A stretch of DNA of 64,000 bases from the NCBI GenBank assembly GCA_021531385.1, contig JAFBIR010000001.1, positions 428,279-492,278 on the forward strand. The letters run 5' to 3'. Position numbers and translations under genes: made by a program. Of this stretch, positions 1-8,021 are shown one piece after another; position 1 is the first letter of the stretch; the number at the start of each line of letters is the position of its first letter. This DNA comes from Parabacteroides distasonis. Lineage in GTDB: Bacteria > Bacteroidota > Bacteroidia > Bacteroidales > Tannerellaceae. Under the pieces are notes generated by a model that was given only the letters and a program-made list of their open reading frames with translations, was not told the origin of the DNA and ran no database searches.

Positions 1-1077
1 CCGACCATTATGGACGAATATGTAATGTTGCTCCGCCGTTTGTTCAAAACGCAGGATTCAGACAAGGTCTTTGCGGGAGCCTATCTCACAGGCATCCTGC
101 CCATCAAAAAGTATAATACGGAGTCGGCATTGAACAACTTCAACGAATACTCCATGATAGATCCAGCTTACCTTGCTGCATGTTACGGATTTACGGAACA
201 AGAGGTTCTTTTGCTGGCCAAACGGCATAATGTGTCAATGGAAAACCTGAAATTATGGTATGACGGATATAGTATCGGCAGGGAGAAATCCATCTACAAT
301 CCCTATTCCGTCATGAAAGCCTTGCAGCGTGGAGTTTGCAAAAGCTACTGGTCAACAACTGGCGCATACGATTCTGTCAGAACTTATATCCAAATGAATT
401 TCGAAGGGCTTAAGGATGATATCATCCGTATGCTCTCTGGGGAGCATGTGTATGTTGATACGACAGAGTTCACGAATGATATGAACATTGTACGTAGCAA
501 GAATGATGTCTTGACCGTATTAATTCATCTTGGTTATTTGGCGTATGATGATGATACATTCGAGTGTTATGTTCCTAACAAGGAAGTTGGAGATGAATTG
601 AATAATGCGATAAAGGCTACATCTTGGGAGGCTTTGGCCAAAACAATACAAAATTCCCGAAACCTTCTCGCCGCCACCATCTCGGGCAACGAGCAAGCCG
701 TGGCGAAAGCCATCGACCTTGCCCATGATGAGAACACCAGCATTCTCGCCTACAACGATGAGAACTCGCTTGCCTGTGTGCTTTCCATTGCCTATATCTG
801 GGCGAAGAACGAATACGTCATCCATCGTGAGTACGCCACAGGCAAGGGCTATGCCGACCTTGTGATGATTCCTCGTCGCAACGTCTCCAAGCCTGCACTC
901 ATAATCGAGTTGAAATTCAACCATTTGGTAGATACTGCCATCTGCCAAATCAAGCAAAAGAATTATCCTTCGAAGATTGCCGACTACACAGGCGACATCC
1001 TCCTCGTAGGCATCAGCTACGACAAGGAGACCAAGCAACATGCGTGCAAGATAGAAAAATACGACAAGCTCTGTTGA
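1..1077 (+). CDS. AAA-ATPase-like / PD-(D/E)XK nuclease-fold protein, 5'-truncated by window edge
   Basis: The frame is already open at base 1 (three codons before the first ATG at 10), so the N-terminus, which in this family holds the Walker-type ATPase core, lies outside the window. The visible 355 residues from that ATG fit the Bacteroidales family that joins an AAA-ATPase-like domain (PF09820) to a C-terminal PD-(D/E)XK domain (DUF1703, PF08011). Seen directly: WYDGY and YNPYS near residues 83-98, typical of the ATPase-like part; GYADLVMIP with D283 and IIELKFN with E300 and K302, which together form the D...ExK nuclease signature. The family is common and often multicopy in gut Bacteroidales; its role is not established. 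Nuclease activity is inferred from the fold signature only. Confidence 0.85.
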   Translation, partial: PTIMDEYVMLLRRLFKTQDSDKVFAGAYLTGILPIKKYNTESALNNFNEYSMIDPAYLAACYGFTEQEVLLLAKRHNVSMENLKLWYDGYSIGREKSIYNPYSVMKALQRGVCKSYWSTTGAYDSVRTYIQMNFEGLKDDIIRMLSGEHVYVDTTEFTNDMNIVRSKNDVLTVLIHLGYLAYDDDTFECYVPNKEVGDELNNAIKATSWEALAKTIQNSRNLLAATISGNEQAVAKAIDLAHDENTSILAYNDENSLACVLSIAYIWAKNEYVIHREYATGKGYADLVMIPRRNVSKPALIIELKFNHLVDTAICQIKQKNYPSKIADYTGDILLVGISYDKETKQHACKIEKYDKLC

Positions 1078-1337
1078 TAATTATTGGCGTAAATGAATAT
1101 ACAGTATTGCGTCGCATTGGATTGGAGCGAATCCACATGTTGAATATTATGCACAGTGGATACAATTTAGTTAGCCGAACCAAACGTATAGACGGAAAGA
1201 TTAGTTGGCAACACGAACTGGATGGTTGGTATATCTATAGTATTTTGTGCAACGAAGTGAAAATTAAAGATTTAAAGAGAATATCAAGAGAATTGCATCT
1301 AAACTTGAAAATTGACGAAGCAAAGCCATCGAATTAA
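1044..1337 (+). CDS. small hypothetical ORF overlapping the end of the nuclease-like gene (possible gene remnant)
   Basis: A 97-codon frame starts inside the last 34 bases of the upstream gene in another frame and runs on for about 260 bases. The part after 1080 has protein-like composition (for example HMLNIMHSGYNLVSRT, and WQHELDGWYIYSILCNEVK), but I do not recognise the family. The overlapping start may be artificial: the sequence could be the tail of a gene whose front was replaced when the PD-(D/E)XK gene arrived. No ribosome-binding site or promoter decides the question. Low confidence that it is expressed. Confidence 0.3.
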   Translation: MQDRKIRQALLIIIGVNEYTVLRRIGLERIHMLNIMHSGYNLVSRTKRIDGKISWQHELDGWYIYSILCNEVKIKDLKRISRELHLNLKIDEAKPSN

Positions 1338-1399
1338 TCTCTTACAATCATGGGACTGCTTTCGTGATAGGAAGAAACATTAGCATGACAATAAGCCTT

Positions 1400-1545
1400 T
1401 GAAAAAACATTGCCCATCGCCTGCGAAAACGATGGGCAACGAAATAAAAAATCATCGGCAATGTTTGAAAAAACTACGGGCAACGTTTTCCAAAATTATG
1501 GGCAATGTTTTGGGAAACTATGGGCAATGTTTTGCAAGCCTATCA
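1400..1545. repeat. 22-bp-period TTGCCCAT array 1 (five direct cores plus one inverted core)
   Basis: GGGCAA cores (TTGCCC on the minus strand) begin at 1434, 1456, 1478, 1500 and 1522, exactly 22 bp apart; the one at 1456 has a single substitution (CGGCAA). An oppositely oriented TTGCCC core at 1410 pairs with the first, giving TTGCCCATCG / CGATGGGCAA around a 10-base loop. Spacers are A/T-rich and variable. The array lies between the small ORF and the 3' end of the minus-strand TonB receptor. Short ORFs drawn through it are by-products of the repeat. Same architecture as the arrays at 32201 and 53320. Confidence 0.9.
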
Positions 1546-1580
1546 GCCATGCTTTTTTTCAAGCCATGCAAGACCTTTAT

Positions 1581-3638
1581 TTAATAAGCAAAGGTGTAGT
1601 TGAAACCTGCCCTGAACCAGAAACCGGGTTGCGGAATGTTGCCTAAGTCATAATAGGTTGCGTCGAACAGATTGTTCAACTCCGCATAGAGATTGAGCGC
1701 CTTATGCTGCCAATTGAGTTTCAGATCGACGACGCAATAGGGAGCGTAGGGCTCCTCATAGGCCGGCTTTTGCGCCTCATACTTCGTGTAGCTACCTGCC
1801 CGATCCTGCCAACGCAGATACCACGATGCGGAGAAACCTCGCCAAATGGCATGGTTCAGATGTGCCGTGAACTTATGCTTCAAGTAATCTAAGGCATAAT
1901 TAGAAATGTAATCCGCACTCTCCTTCTTCTGATGGATATAGGCATAGCCCAACTCCACCTTCCGCACGAAACAGTTTCCGCCCATGAGCTCCGTAGGAAG
2001 GAAGCTGACGTTCGTCTCCACACCCATGTTATCCACCTCGGTCAGGTTACGGCTCTCCCACAGATCATCGGGATTCTGTTTCACCCAGTCGATCATGTTC
2101 TTGCCTTTTCGATAGAAACCGGCCACATGCGCACGGAGGAAGTAGGTGCCATACTTCACGCCCAACTCAAATGCCTCACTCTCCTCTGGCTTCAAATCGG
2201 GATTACCAATATTGGTCTTGCTGGAATAGAAAAGATCCGTGAAGGTAGGCATACGCAACGCTCGGTTCCAGCTGCCATACAACCGGAAATTATCCGCAAA
2301 ACGCCAGCTGGCATCCACACCGGGATAGAACCGCACCCCTTGATTCAACGCAGAGTTATAATTGGCCAACACACCGAGAGAAAGCGTAAATTGATTGAGC
2401 AACACATTGTGTTCCAAGAAATAGCTGATATTGCTCCGGCTATAACTCTTGGTGTATTGCCCCTCTTTCTCGAAAGGCACATCCTGCGGCTCTTTCATTT
2501 CATTACCCAAGACATTGCTTCGCACACCCTCGCTGCGGAACTCCACGCCCATACTGGTGGCACCTAAGCTCCAAGTGGTAGCCGCATTGAGGTTGGTGCC
2601 AAACACCTGCGTCTCGTGATAGTTATGGCCGGTGTACCAAGAGGCGGGATCGCTACGGAACAGCTCAAAACGATCGGTATGGCGTGTCCAATATACTTTA
2701 GGTGTGAAACGGATCTTACCCTTGGTCTCCCCTCCCGCTGAGAGAAAGAAACGGCGGGTCTTGTCGTACTGGTTGGGATAAGCGGCCGAGTAGAAACTGT
2801 TTGCACCATATCCCTTGTCGTTATAACCCGCTTGGAATTGAAAATCAGCTTCCTTACTCTTCACCTGCGATTGCCAAAAGAGATTCAGCTGTTTGTAGTC
2901 GGTGTTTTCAGTATAGCCCCCGGAATGGGCATAACCCGCAGAAAAGCGTTGGCCAAATTGCCCCGCCACATGGTCGATACCCGCCTCCAACTTCCAAAGC
3001 TGGTGCATACCGGCGTAGTTGTCGGTCGAGATCCTGTTGGATTGGCCACTCTTCGTGATGATATTGATCGCTCCCGCAAAGGCACTGGCGCCAAACACAC
3101 GGGAGGAGGGTCCTGAGATGACCTCGATGCGTTCAATGTCTGAAAGATTGACGGGAATATCGAAACTGTAATGGCCCGTCTGGGGATTAGAAAGGTTGAT
3201 GCCATTGAGAAGGACCGCGATCTGGTCGAACGTACCGCCACGGATCGAGATATCCGCCTGTGTACCTCCCTCGCCTCGCTGACGGACATCGACGCCAGCG
3301 GCATACTCTAAAAGATCCTGGATACTGGTGACGGGGGCCGCCGCAATCTCTTGGGCGGGAATGACCGTCACAATCTTGGTCGCTTGGTTGAGCGCGATAG
3401 GCGCACGAGAGGCGGTCACCTCCACCTCTTCCAAATCGACCTGTGTGGATGCGCTTTGCAGTGTTTGCTCCACGGGCTTTTGTGCTTGCGCATTCGCAGG
3501 CAAAGCGAAAAGCAGAGTGGATGCGCTCACCACACCGATGTTAATGACTTTGTGCATGCTTCGGAAAGCCGAATAGTTCCGACGCTCGAAACGGCGAAAA
3601 CGAATGGCCTCCTTAGCTGCTGATTTCCAATTATTCAT
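1581..3638 (-). CDS. TonB-dependent outer-membrane receptor, BtuB-like
   Basis: A 685-residue TonB-dependent receptor that should import a large ligand across the outer membrane using TonB energy. The plug domain (about residues 70-195) contains EVEVTASRAP, VTSIQDLLEYAAGVDVRQRG, SIRGGTFDQIAVLLNG and ERIEVISGPSSRVFGASAFA, a pattern closest to BtuB/cobalamin-type receptors; the rest is a beta-barrel ending in an aromatic residue (FNYTFAY). The signal peptide is unusually long: about 30 basic residues (KEAIRFRRFERRNYSAFRSMHK) precede the hydrophobic core and the ANAQA cleavage site. It starts immediately after the stop of the NamZ-type gene, so the two are cotranscribed. No cobalamin riboswitch fits in the 151-bp upstream region of the operon, so the B12 assignment is open; another corrinoid, siderophore or muropeptide is possible. 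Confidence 0.85.
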   Translation of the reverse strand: MNNWKSAAKEAIRFRRFERRNYSAFRSMHKVINIGVVSASTLLFALPANAQAQKPVEQTLQSASTQVDLEEVEVTASRAPIALNQATKIVTVIPAQEIAAAPVTSIQDLLEYAAGVDVRQRGEGGTQADISIRGGTFDQIAVLLNGINLSNPQTGHYSFDIPVNLSDIERIEVISGPSSRVFGASAFAGAINIITKSGQSNRISTDNYAGMHQLWKLEAGIDHVAGQFGQRFSAGYAHSGGYTENTDYKQLNLFWQSQVKSKEADFQFQAGYNDKGYGANSFYSAAYPNQYDKTRRFFLSAGGETKGKIRFTPKVYWTRHTDRFELFRSDPASWYTGHNYHETQVFGTNLNAATTWSLGATSMGVEFRSEGVRSNVLGNEMKEPQDVPFEKEGQYTKSYSRSNISYFLEHNVLLNQFTLSLGVLANYNSALNQGVRFYPGVDASWRFADNFRLYGSWNRALRMPTFTDLFYSSKTNIGNPDLKPEESEAFELGVKYGTYFLRAHVAGFYRKGKNMIDWVKQNPDDLWESRNLTEVDNMGVETNVSFLPTELMGGNCFVRKVELGYAYIHQKKESADYISNYALDYLKHKFTAHLNHAIWRGFSASWYLRWQDRAGSYTKYEAQKPAYEEPYAPYCVVDLKLNWQHKALNLYAELNNLFDATYYDLGNIPQPGFWFRAGFNYTFAY

Positions 3639-4841
3639 TTATTTTTTCTTTGAATTTGATTGCGTGGGATAATCTGGATATAAAAGGTATTTTTTCCGCA
3701 TTTTCTTGTATTGCTCCAACTCCGGCTGCCAGCTGGCCCGGATCTCCTCCTCTGTCAGGCCGCGCACGATCTGAAAACGCAGTTGCTTCGTGCCTGCCAA
3801 CAGGTCGAACCATTGCGGACGAGAAAAGAAGAAGGCTTTCTGGTCACCCGACTTCTCATAGAACTCCAAGAAGAACCGCAACGTCAATCCTCCCTCAAAG
3901 GGCAACTCTCGCAGATCCACGCCATAACAGAGCTTGTCTTTTTGCAACGGATTGGTGTCAAAGCCCGGCAATGAAGTGGGCGTGAAGGTGAAATCACCAT
4001 ATTTCGGATCCGGATAACCTAACACCTGGAAAGGGAAATAGGTGCCACGACCTACACTGACATTCGTCGCCTCAAAAAAACAGAGCGAAGGATATAGCCG
4101 AATCGCTTGGTCGTTCGAGAGGTTGGGCGATGGCTTCACCGGCAACCAGTAGGGATCGCCATGCTTCCAATTCTCCATTTTCACGATTTTCAACTGACAA
4201 GTGTCTGGTGTACTCTTCAGCCACCCCTCCTTATTGATCATCCAAGCTAACTCGCCCACTGTCAAGCCATGCAAGATGGGAAGCGGATCCACACCCACAA
4301 AGCTCTCGAAGCCCGGTTGACGAATGGGGCCATCTACAAAATCGTTCGGGTTGGGACGATCGAGCACAATAAAGGGCTTATGATGTTCCGCACAGGCCTC
4401 CATCACATAATGCATCGTACTAATATAGGTATAAAAACGAGCACCCACATCTTGAATATCGAACACGACGACATCCACATCGGCCAACTGCTCGCCCGTC
4501 GGTTTCTTGTTTTTCCCATAAATAGAGATAATAGGTACACCGGTCTTCGTATCGCGGCTATCTTTGATCTCCGCACCCGCATCACCCGTACCTCTGAAAC
4601 CATGCTCAGGAGCGAACACTTTGCGTACATCAATCCCCTCAGCCAATAGCGCATCCAACAGGTGCACCTGTTTCTGTTCCAAGATAGAGGTCTGATTGAC
4701 CACCAAGCCCACCTTTTTCCCTTGCAACAAACGTTTCACCACCTCCATTCGCTCTGCGCCTAACCGAAGTTCACCACCTTCCGCCTTGGCTTGCGTAGCC
4801 AAACAGAGCCAACCTATCAGCACAATAAGTAGTCGTTTCAT
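3639..4841 (-). CDS. DUF1343 / NamZ-type exo-beta-N-acetylmuramidase, exported
   Basis: A 400-residue exported protein of the YbbC/DUF1343 family, whose B. subtilis member NamZ removes terminal N-acetylmuramic acid from peptidoglycan fragments (GH171). Seen here: signal peptide MKRLLIVLIGWLCLATQAKA, then GLVVNQTSIL, VFAPEHGFRGTGDAG, DIQDVGARFYTYISTM and VLDRPNPN, all family hallmarks. The frame stays open 30 codons further upstream, but the ATG at 4841 starts a clean signal peptide and is preferred. The stop codon abuts the ATG of the TonB receptor gene, which suggests a two-gene unit pairing cell-wall turnover with uptake. Function is by family; substrate not shown. Confidence 0.85.
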   Translation of the reverse strand: MKRLLIVLIGWLCLATQAKAEGGELRLGAERMEVVKRLLQGKKVGLVVNQTSILEQKQVHLLDALLAEGIDVRKVFAPEHGFRGTGDAGAEIKDSRDTKTGVPIISIYGKNKKPTGEQLADVDVVVFDIQDVGARFYTYISTMHYVMEACAEHHKPFIVLDRPNPNDFVDGPIRQPGFESFVGVDPLPILHGLTVGELAWMINKEGWLKSTPDTCQLKIVKMENWKHGDPYWLPVKPSPNLSNDQAIRLYPSLCFFEATNVSVGRGTYFPFQVLGYPDPKYGDFTFTPTSLPGFDTNPLQKDKLCYGVDLRELPFEGGLTLRFFLEFYEKSGDQKAFFFSRPQWFDLLAGTKQLRFQIVRGLTEEEIRASWQPELEQYKKMRKKYLLYPDYPTQSNSKKK

Positions 4842-4959
4842 GATCTCAAAACTTATTTCATCAGCCTTATACCTACCAAACAGGACAACGTACCAAACAG
4901 TTTTAGTAACGAGCCTTGAATTTGGCGGCAAAAGTACGAAATGTTTTCACAGAAATTTA

Positions 4960-4967
4960 TACTTTTG
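4960..4967 (+). promoter_or_regulatory. Bacteroidetes -7 promoter element for the DPP-IV-like gene
   Basis: TACTTTTG matches the Bacteroidetes sigma-ABfr -7 consensus TAnnTTTG. It sits 25 bp before the ATG at 4993, so the leader would be short (under about 20 nt). The region is the divergent spacer between the NamZ-type gene and the peptidase. Confidence 0.6.
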
Positions 4968-4992
4968 GGGTCGAATTTGACATTGAAACATT

Positions 4993-7404
4993 ATGAGACT
5001 GAAATTACTATGCTATGCGCTCTGTTTAAGTGGACTGGCCATCGCCCCGACCCTGCAAGCGCAAGAGGTCTTGCCTGAATACACGCAAGCCCGCCGTTTT
5101 GCTCCCTCCAATGCAGAGCAATGGCTTTTTTCTTATACGGTGACACCTCACTATTTCCACAACAGCTCGAAATTCTGGTATGACTATAAGACGAGTGACG
5201 GTACCCGTTGGTATGTGGTGGATCCGGACACGCGCAGAAAACAAGAGCTTTTCGATCGGGATGACTTGGCCGCACGCCTCAGCGAACTGACCGAAGAGCC
5301 CTTCGCCGGACAGCAGTTAGCCTTGGAGGGGATGAACTTGCAAGAAGATGACCGCACCTTCACCTTCTCGTTGAAGGGGGCGCATGGTCAATACACCTTC
5401 TCTTACGACTACACCACACAGGCACTCAAAACTATCAAGAAAAGCGACCTGCCGACACCGAACCGCTGGGCGAACATCTCACCTGATAAGCGTCAGGTCG
5501 TTTACGCGAAGGATTTGAATCTCTACACGATGAGCTATGCGGACTTTGAGAAGCTACAAAAGAACCCCAAGGCGGAAGGTATTCAAGAGACCGCGTTAAC
5601 CACGGATGGAGTGCCTCATTTCGCCTTCGGTATGCCTCGCAACCTGATGAATACCGATTCGTTGTTGGATCATAAACGGAAATATGTCAACGGTAACTGG
5701 TCGCCAGACGGACGCTATTTCGTGACGACCTTGACTGACCAACGAGACGTGCAAGAGCTGTGGGTAGTGCATAACACCGCCAAGCCCCGCCCCACGTTGG
5801 AAACCTATAAATACCAGATGCCGGGAGAGGCTGGCTCCCCGCAAACCCATCTCTACCTTTTCGACATGGAGCAAAAGAGCCGCAAGGAGATTCGCACCGA
5901 TCGCTTCAAAGATCAAACGATCAACTTGGCCACACGCCCGGACAAGCTGCATGATGGTGCTAACCGACAAGCCATCTGGTTGGGCGACAACGAAACCTTC
6001 TACCTCACTCGTGTCAGCCGTGACATGAAGCGTATCGACATTTGCGCCTACACGATCGGTCAAGATTCCATTCGTCCCCTCATTGAGGAGCGCATGAAGA
6101 CCTCCATGGAAAGCCGTCCCTTGGCGTTGACCGACAACGGAAAAGAGTTAATCCAATGGAGCGAGCGAGATGGCTGGGCACACCTTTATTTATATGACAA
6201 CAAGGGGCAGTTGAAGAACCGGATTACCAAAGGTCCCTGGCACGTGGATGCGATCGTAGAGGTGGATAGCAAGAGCCGAGTGGTCTATTTCATCGCCAAC
6301 GGGCGGGAGAAAGAGGACACTACGCCCTACTACGAGCACCTCTATCGGGTGAACTTCGACGGTACAGGGCTGAAAGCGATCACACCGGGCAACTATTTCC
6401 ACTTGACCAGCATGGATCGGCAAGGACGCTACATCGTGGATAACTACTCACGGGTGAACACCGTGCCGGCAACCGCCCTCTATGACAACCAAGGCAACCG
6501 ATTAATGACCTTAGAAGAAAGCGATTTCTCACAATTGAAGCTGAACGGTTACCAATTTCCGGAGCCATTCACGGTGAAGGCGGCCGACGGTGTGACCGAT
6601 CTTTACGGAGTCATCTTCAAACCGTTTGACTTCGACTCCACCAAAGTCTATCCGGTGATCAACTATGTTTATCCAGGTCCGCAAACCGAGGGAACTTTCT
6701 TCCGTTACATTCCCTTGAATCCCCGCACAGACCGCTTGGCACAAGCCGGGTTCATCGTGGTTTGCGTAGGTCATCGTGGTGGACACCCCAGCCGCTCGAA
6801 ATGGTATCATAACTACGGCTATGGCAACTTGCGTGATTATCCCTTAGCCGACCATAAGGCTGCGATCGAGCAACTGTGCGCCCGCTATCCCTACATGGAC
6901 ATTAACCGGGTCGGCATTCACGGCCATTCCGGAGGTGGATTCATGTCCACAGCCGCCATGCTGCTCTATCCCGATTTCTTCAAGGTGGCTGTCTCTTGTG
7001 CCGGCAACCACGACAACAACATCTACAACCGTTGGTGGGGCGAGAAGCACCATGGCGTGAAGGAGATCACCGATGAGGCGGGCAACATCTCTTTTGAGAG
7101 CCAAATCCCGACCAACCAGGAGTTGGCGAAGAACCTGAAAGGTCATCTGCTCTTGATTCATGGTGATGTGGATAATAACGTACACCCCGCTAATACCATT
7201 GTCGTAGTGGATGAACTGATCAAAGCTGGGAAACGTTTCGATATGCTGTTCATCCCCGGCCAGCGCCACCACTTCGAGGAGTACAACGAGTACTTCTACT
7301 GGCGTATGGTGGATTACTTCTCTGAGTATCTCAAAGGACAACGAGAGCAAAGCATTGACATCAAAGACTTGAAATTAGGTAAATGGTTCCAAGGGTACCA
7401 ATAA
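4993..7404 (+). CDS. S9 family prolyl oligopeptidase, DPP-IV-like
   Basis: An 803-residue exported serine peptidase expected to cleave Xaa-Pro or related dipeptides from peptides in the periplasm. Layout: signal peptide (about 1-23, ending LQAQ), beta-propeller DPP-IV N-terminal domain (about 80-500; NISPDKRQVVY, NWSPDGRYF blades), then the alpha/beta-hydrolase domain. Catalytic residues visible: Ser646 in GHSGGG, Asp725 in HGDVD, and a histidine in the QRHHFEE segment (His759 or His760). Length agrees with bacterial S9B members. It is followed after 11 bp by the HD-domain gene and then lptD on the same strand. Preceded by a clear TAnnTTTG element. Confidence 0.93.
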   Translation: MRLKLLCYALCLSGLAIAPTLQAQEVLPEYTQARRFAPSNAEQWLFSYTVTPHYFHNSSKFWYDYKTSDGTRWYVVDPDTRRKQELFDRDDLAARLSELTEEPFAGQQLALEGMNLQEDDRTFTFSLKGAHGQYTFSYDYTTQALKTIKKSDLPTPNRWANISPDKRQVVYAKDLNLYTMSYADFEKLQKNPKAEGIQETALTTDGVPHFAFGMPRNLMNTDSLLDHKRKYVNGNWSPDGRYFVTTLTDQRDVQELWVVHNTAKPRPTLETYKYQMPGEAGSPQTHLYLFDMEQKSRKEIRTDRFKDQTINLATRPDKLHDGANRQAIWLGDNETFYLTRVSRDMKRIDICAYTIGQDSIRPLIEERMKTSMESRPLALTDNGKELIQWSERDGWAHLYLYDNKGQLKNRITKGPWHVDAIVEVDSKSRVVYFIANGREKEDTTPYYEHLYRVNFDGTGLKAITPGNYFHLTSMDRQGRYIVDNYSRVNTVPATALYDNQGNRLMTLEESDFSQLKLNGYQFPEPFTVKAADGVTDLYGVIFKPFDFDSTKVYPVINYVYPGPQTEGTFFRYIPLNPRTDRLAQAGFIVVCVGHRGGHPSRSKWYHNYGYGNLRDYPLADHKAAIEQLCARYPYMDINRVGIHGHSGGGFMSTAAMLLYPDFFKVAVSCAGNHDNNIYNRWWGEKHHGVKEITDEAGNISFESQIPTNQELAKNLKGHLLLIHGDVDNNVHPANTIVVVDELIKAGKRFDMLFIPGQRHHFEEYNEYFYWRMVDYFSEYLKGQREQSIDIKDLKLGKWFQGYQ

Positions 7405-7415
7405 TTTAGACAGTA

Positions 7416-7958
7416 ATGGATCCTATCAAAATCATCGAGAAATATTATCCGGTAGAATCTGATGCCTACCGGATCTTAGTGGATCACAGCCGAAGCGTGG
7501 CCAACAAAGCGTTGGCCATCGCTCGGATGCATCCCGAAATGAACTTAGACATCCCATTCATCGAGGAGGCAGCCATGCTGCACGACATCGGTATCTTCCG
7601 TTGCAAAGCCCCCTCCATCGACTGCCACGGCGAGGCCGACTACATTTGTCATGGCTACTTAGGCGCTGAGTTGATGCGGGCAGAAGGCTATCCGCAACAT
7701 GCCTGGGTATGCGAACGCCATACCGGCACCGGACTTTCCTTAGAGATGATTGAGCTGATGAACTGGCCGATTCCGCATCGTGACATGCTTCCCATCTCTT
7801 TGGAGGAGCAACTTATCTGCTTCGCTGACAAGTTTTACAGCAAGACAAAGTTGGGCAAAGAGAAGTCTATTGACAAGATTCGGATCAGTCTCTCCCGGTA
7901 TGGTAGCGACACGGCGGCACGTTTCGCAGCTTGGTGTAAACTCTTTTTAGGGGAATAA
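7416..7958 (+). CDS. HD-domain phosphohydrolase
   Basis: A 180-residue cytosolic HD-superfamily protein, expected to hydrolyse a phosphate ester or nucleotide using metal ions. His24, the His56-Asp57 pair (AAMLHDIG) and a late Asp in CFADKFYS supply the metal-binding set. The HGYLGAELMRAEGYPQ and CERHTGTG segments occur in small stand-alone HD proteins of Bacteroidetes. The substrate is unknown. It lies 11 bp after the DPP-IV-like gene and 63 bp before lptD, and may be cotranscribed with either. Confidence 0.85.
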   Translation: MDPIKIIEKYYPVESDAYRILVDHSRSVANKALAIARMHPEMNLDIPFIEEAAMLHDIGIFRCKAPSIDCHGEADYICHGYLGAELMRAEGYPQHAWVCERHTGTGLSLEMIELMNWPIPHRDMLPISLEEQLICFADKFYSKTKLGKEKSIDKIRISLSRYGSDTAARFAAWCKLFLGE

Positions 7959-8021
7959 ATCGGGAGGGCTCACTTATTTATTATACATTTGCGGGCTGTT
8001 ACAGACTGCAAAGGAAGAATA

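Noticed and set aside
1400..1545. 22-bp arrays as CRISPR arrays or as coding sequence (short frames at 1399-1646)
   Set aside because: Only an 8-10-bp core repeats and the gap is 12-14 bp; the short frames arise from the lack of stops in the repeat and have no family or start signal.
4842..4992. Cobalamin riboswitch before the receptor operon
   Set aside because: The divergent spacer is only 151 bp and lacks the conserved B12-box motifs.
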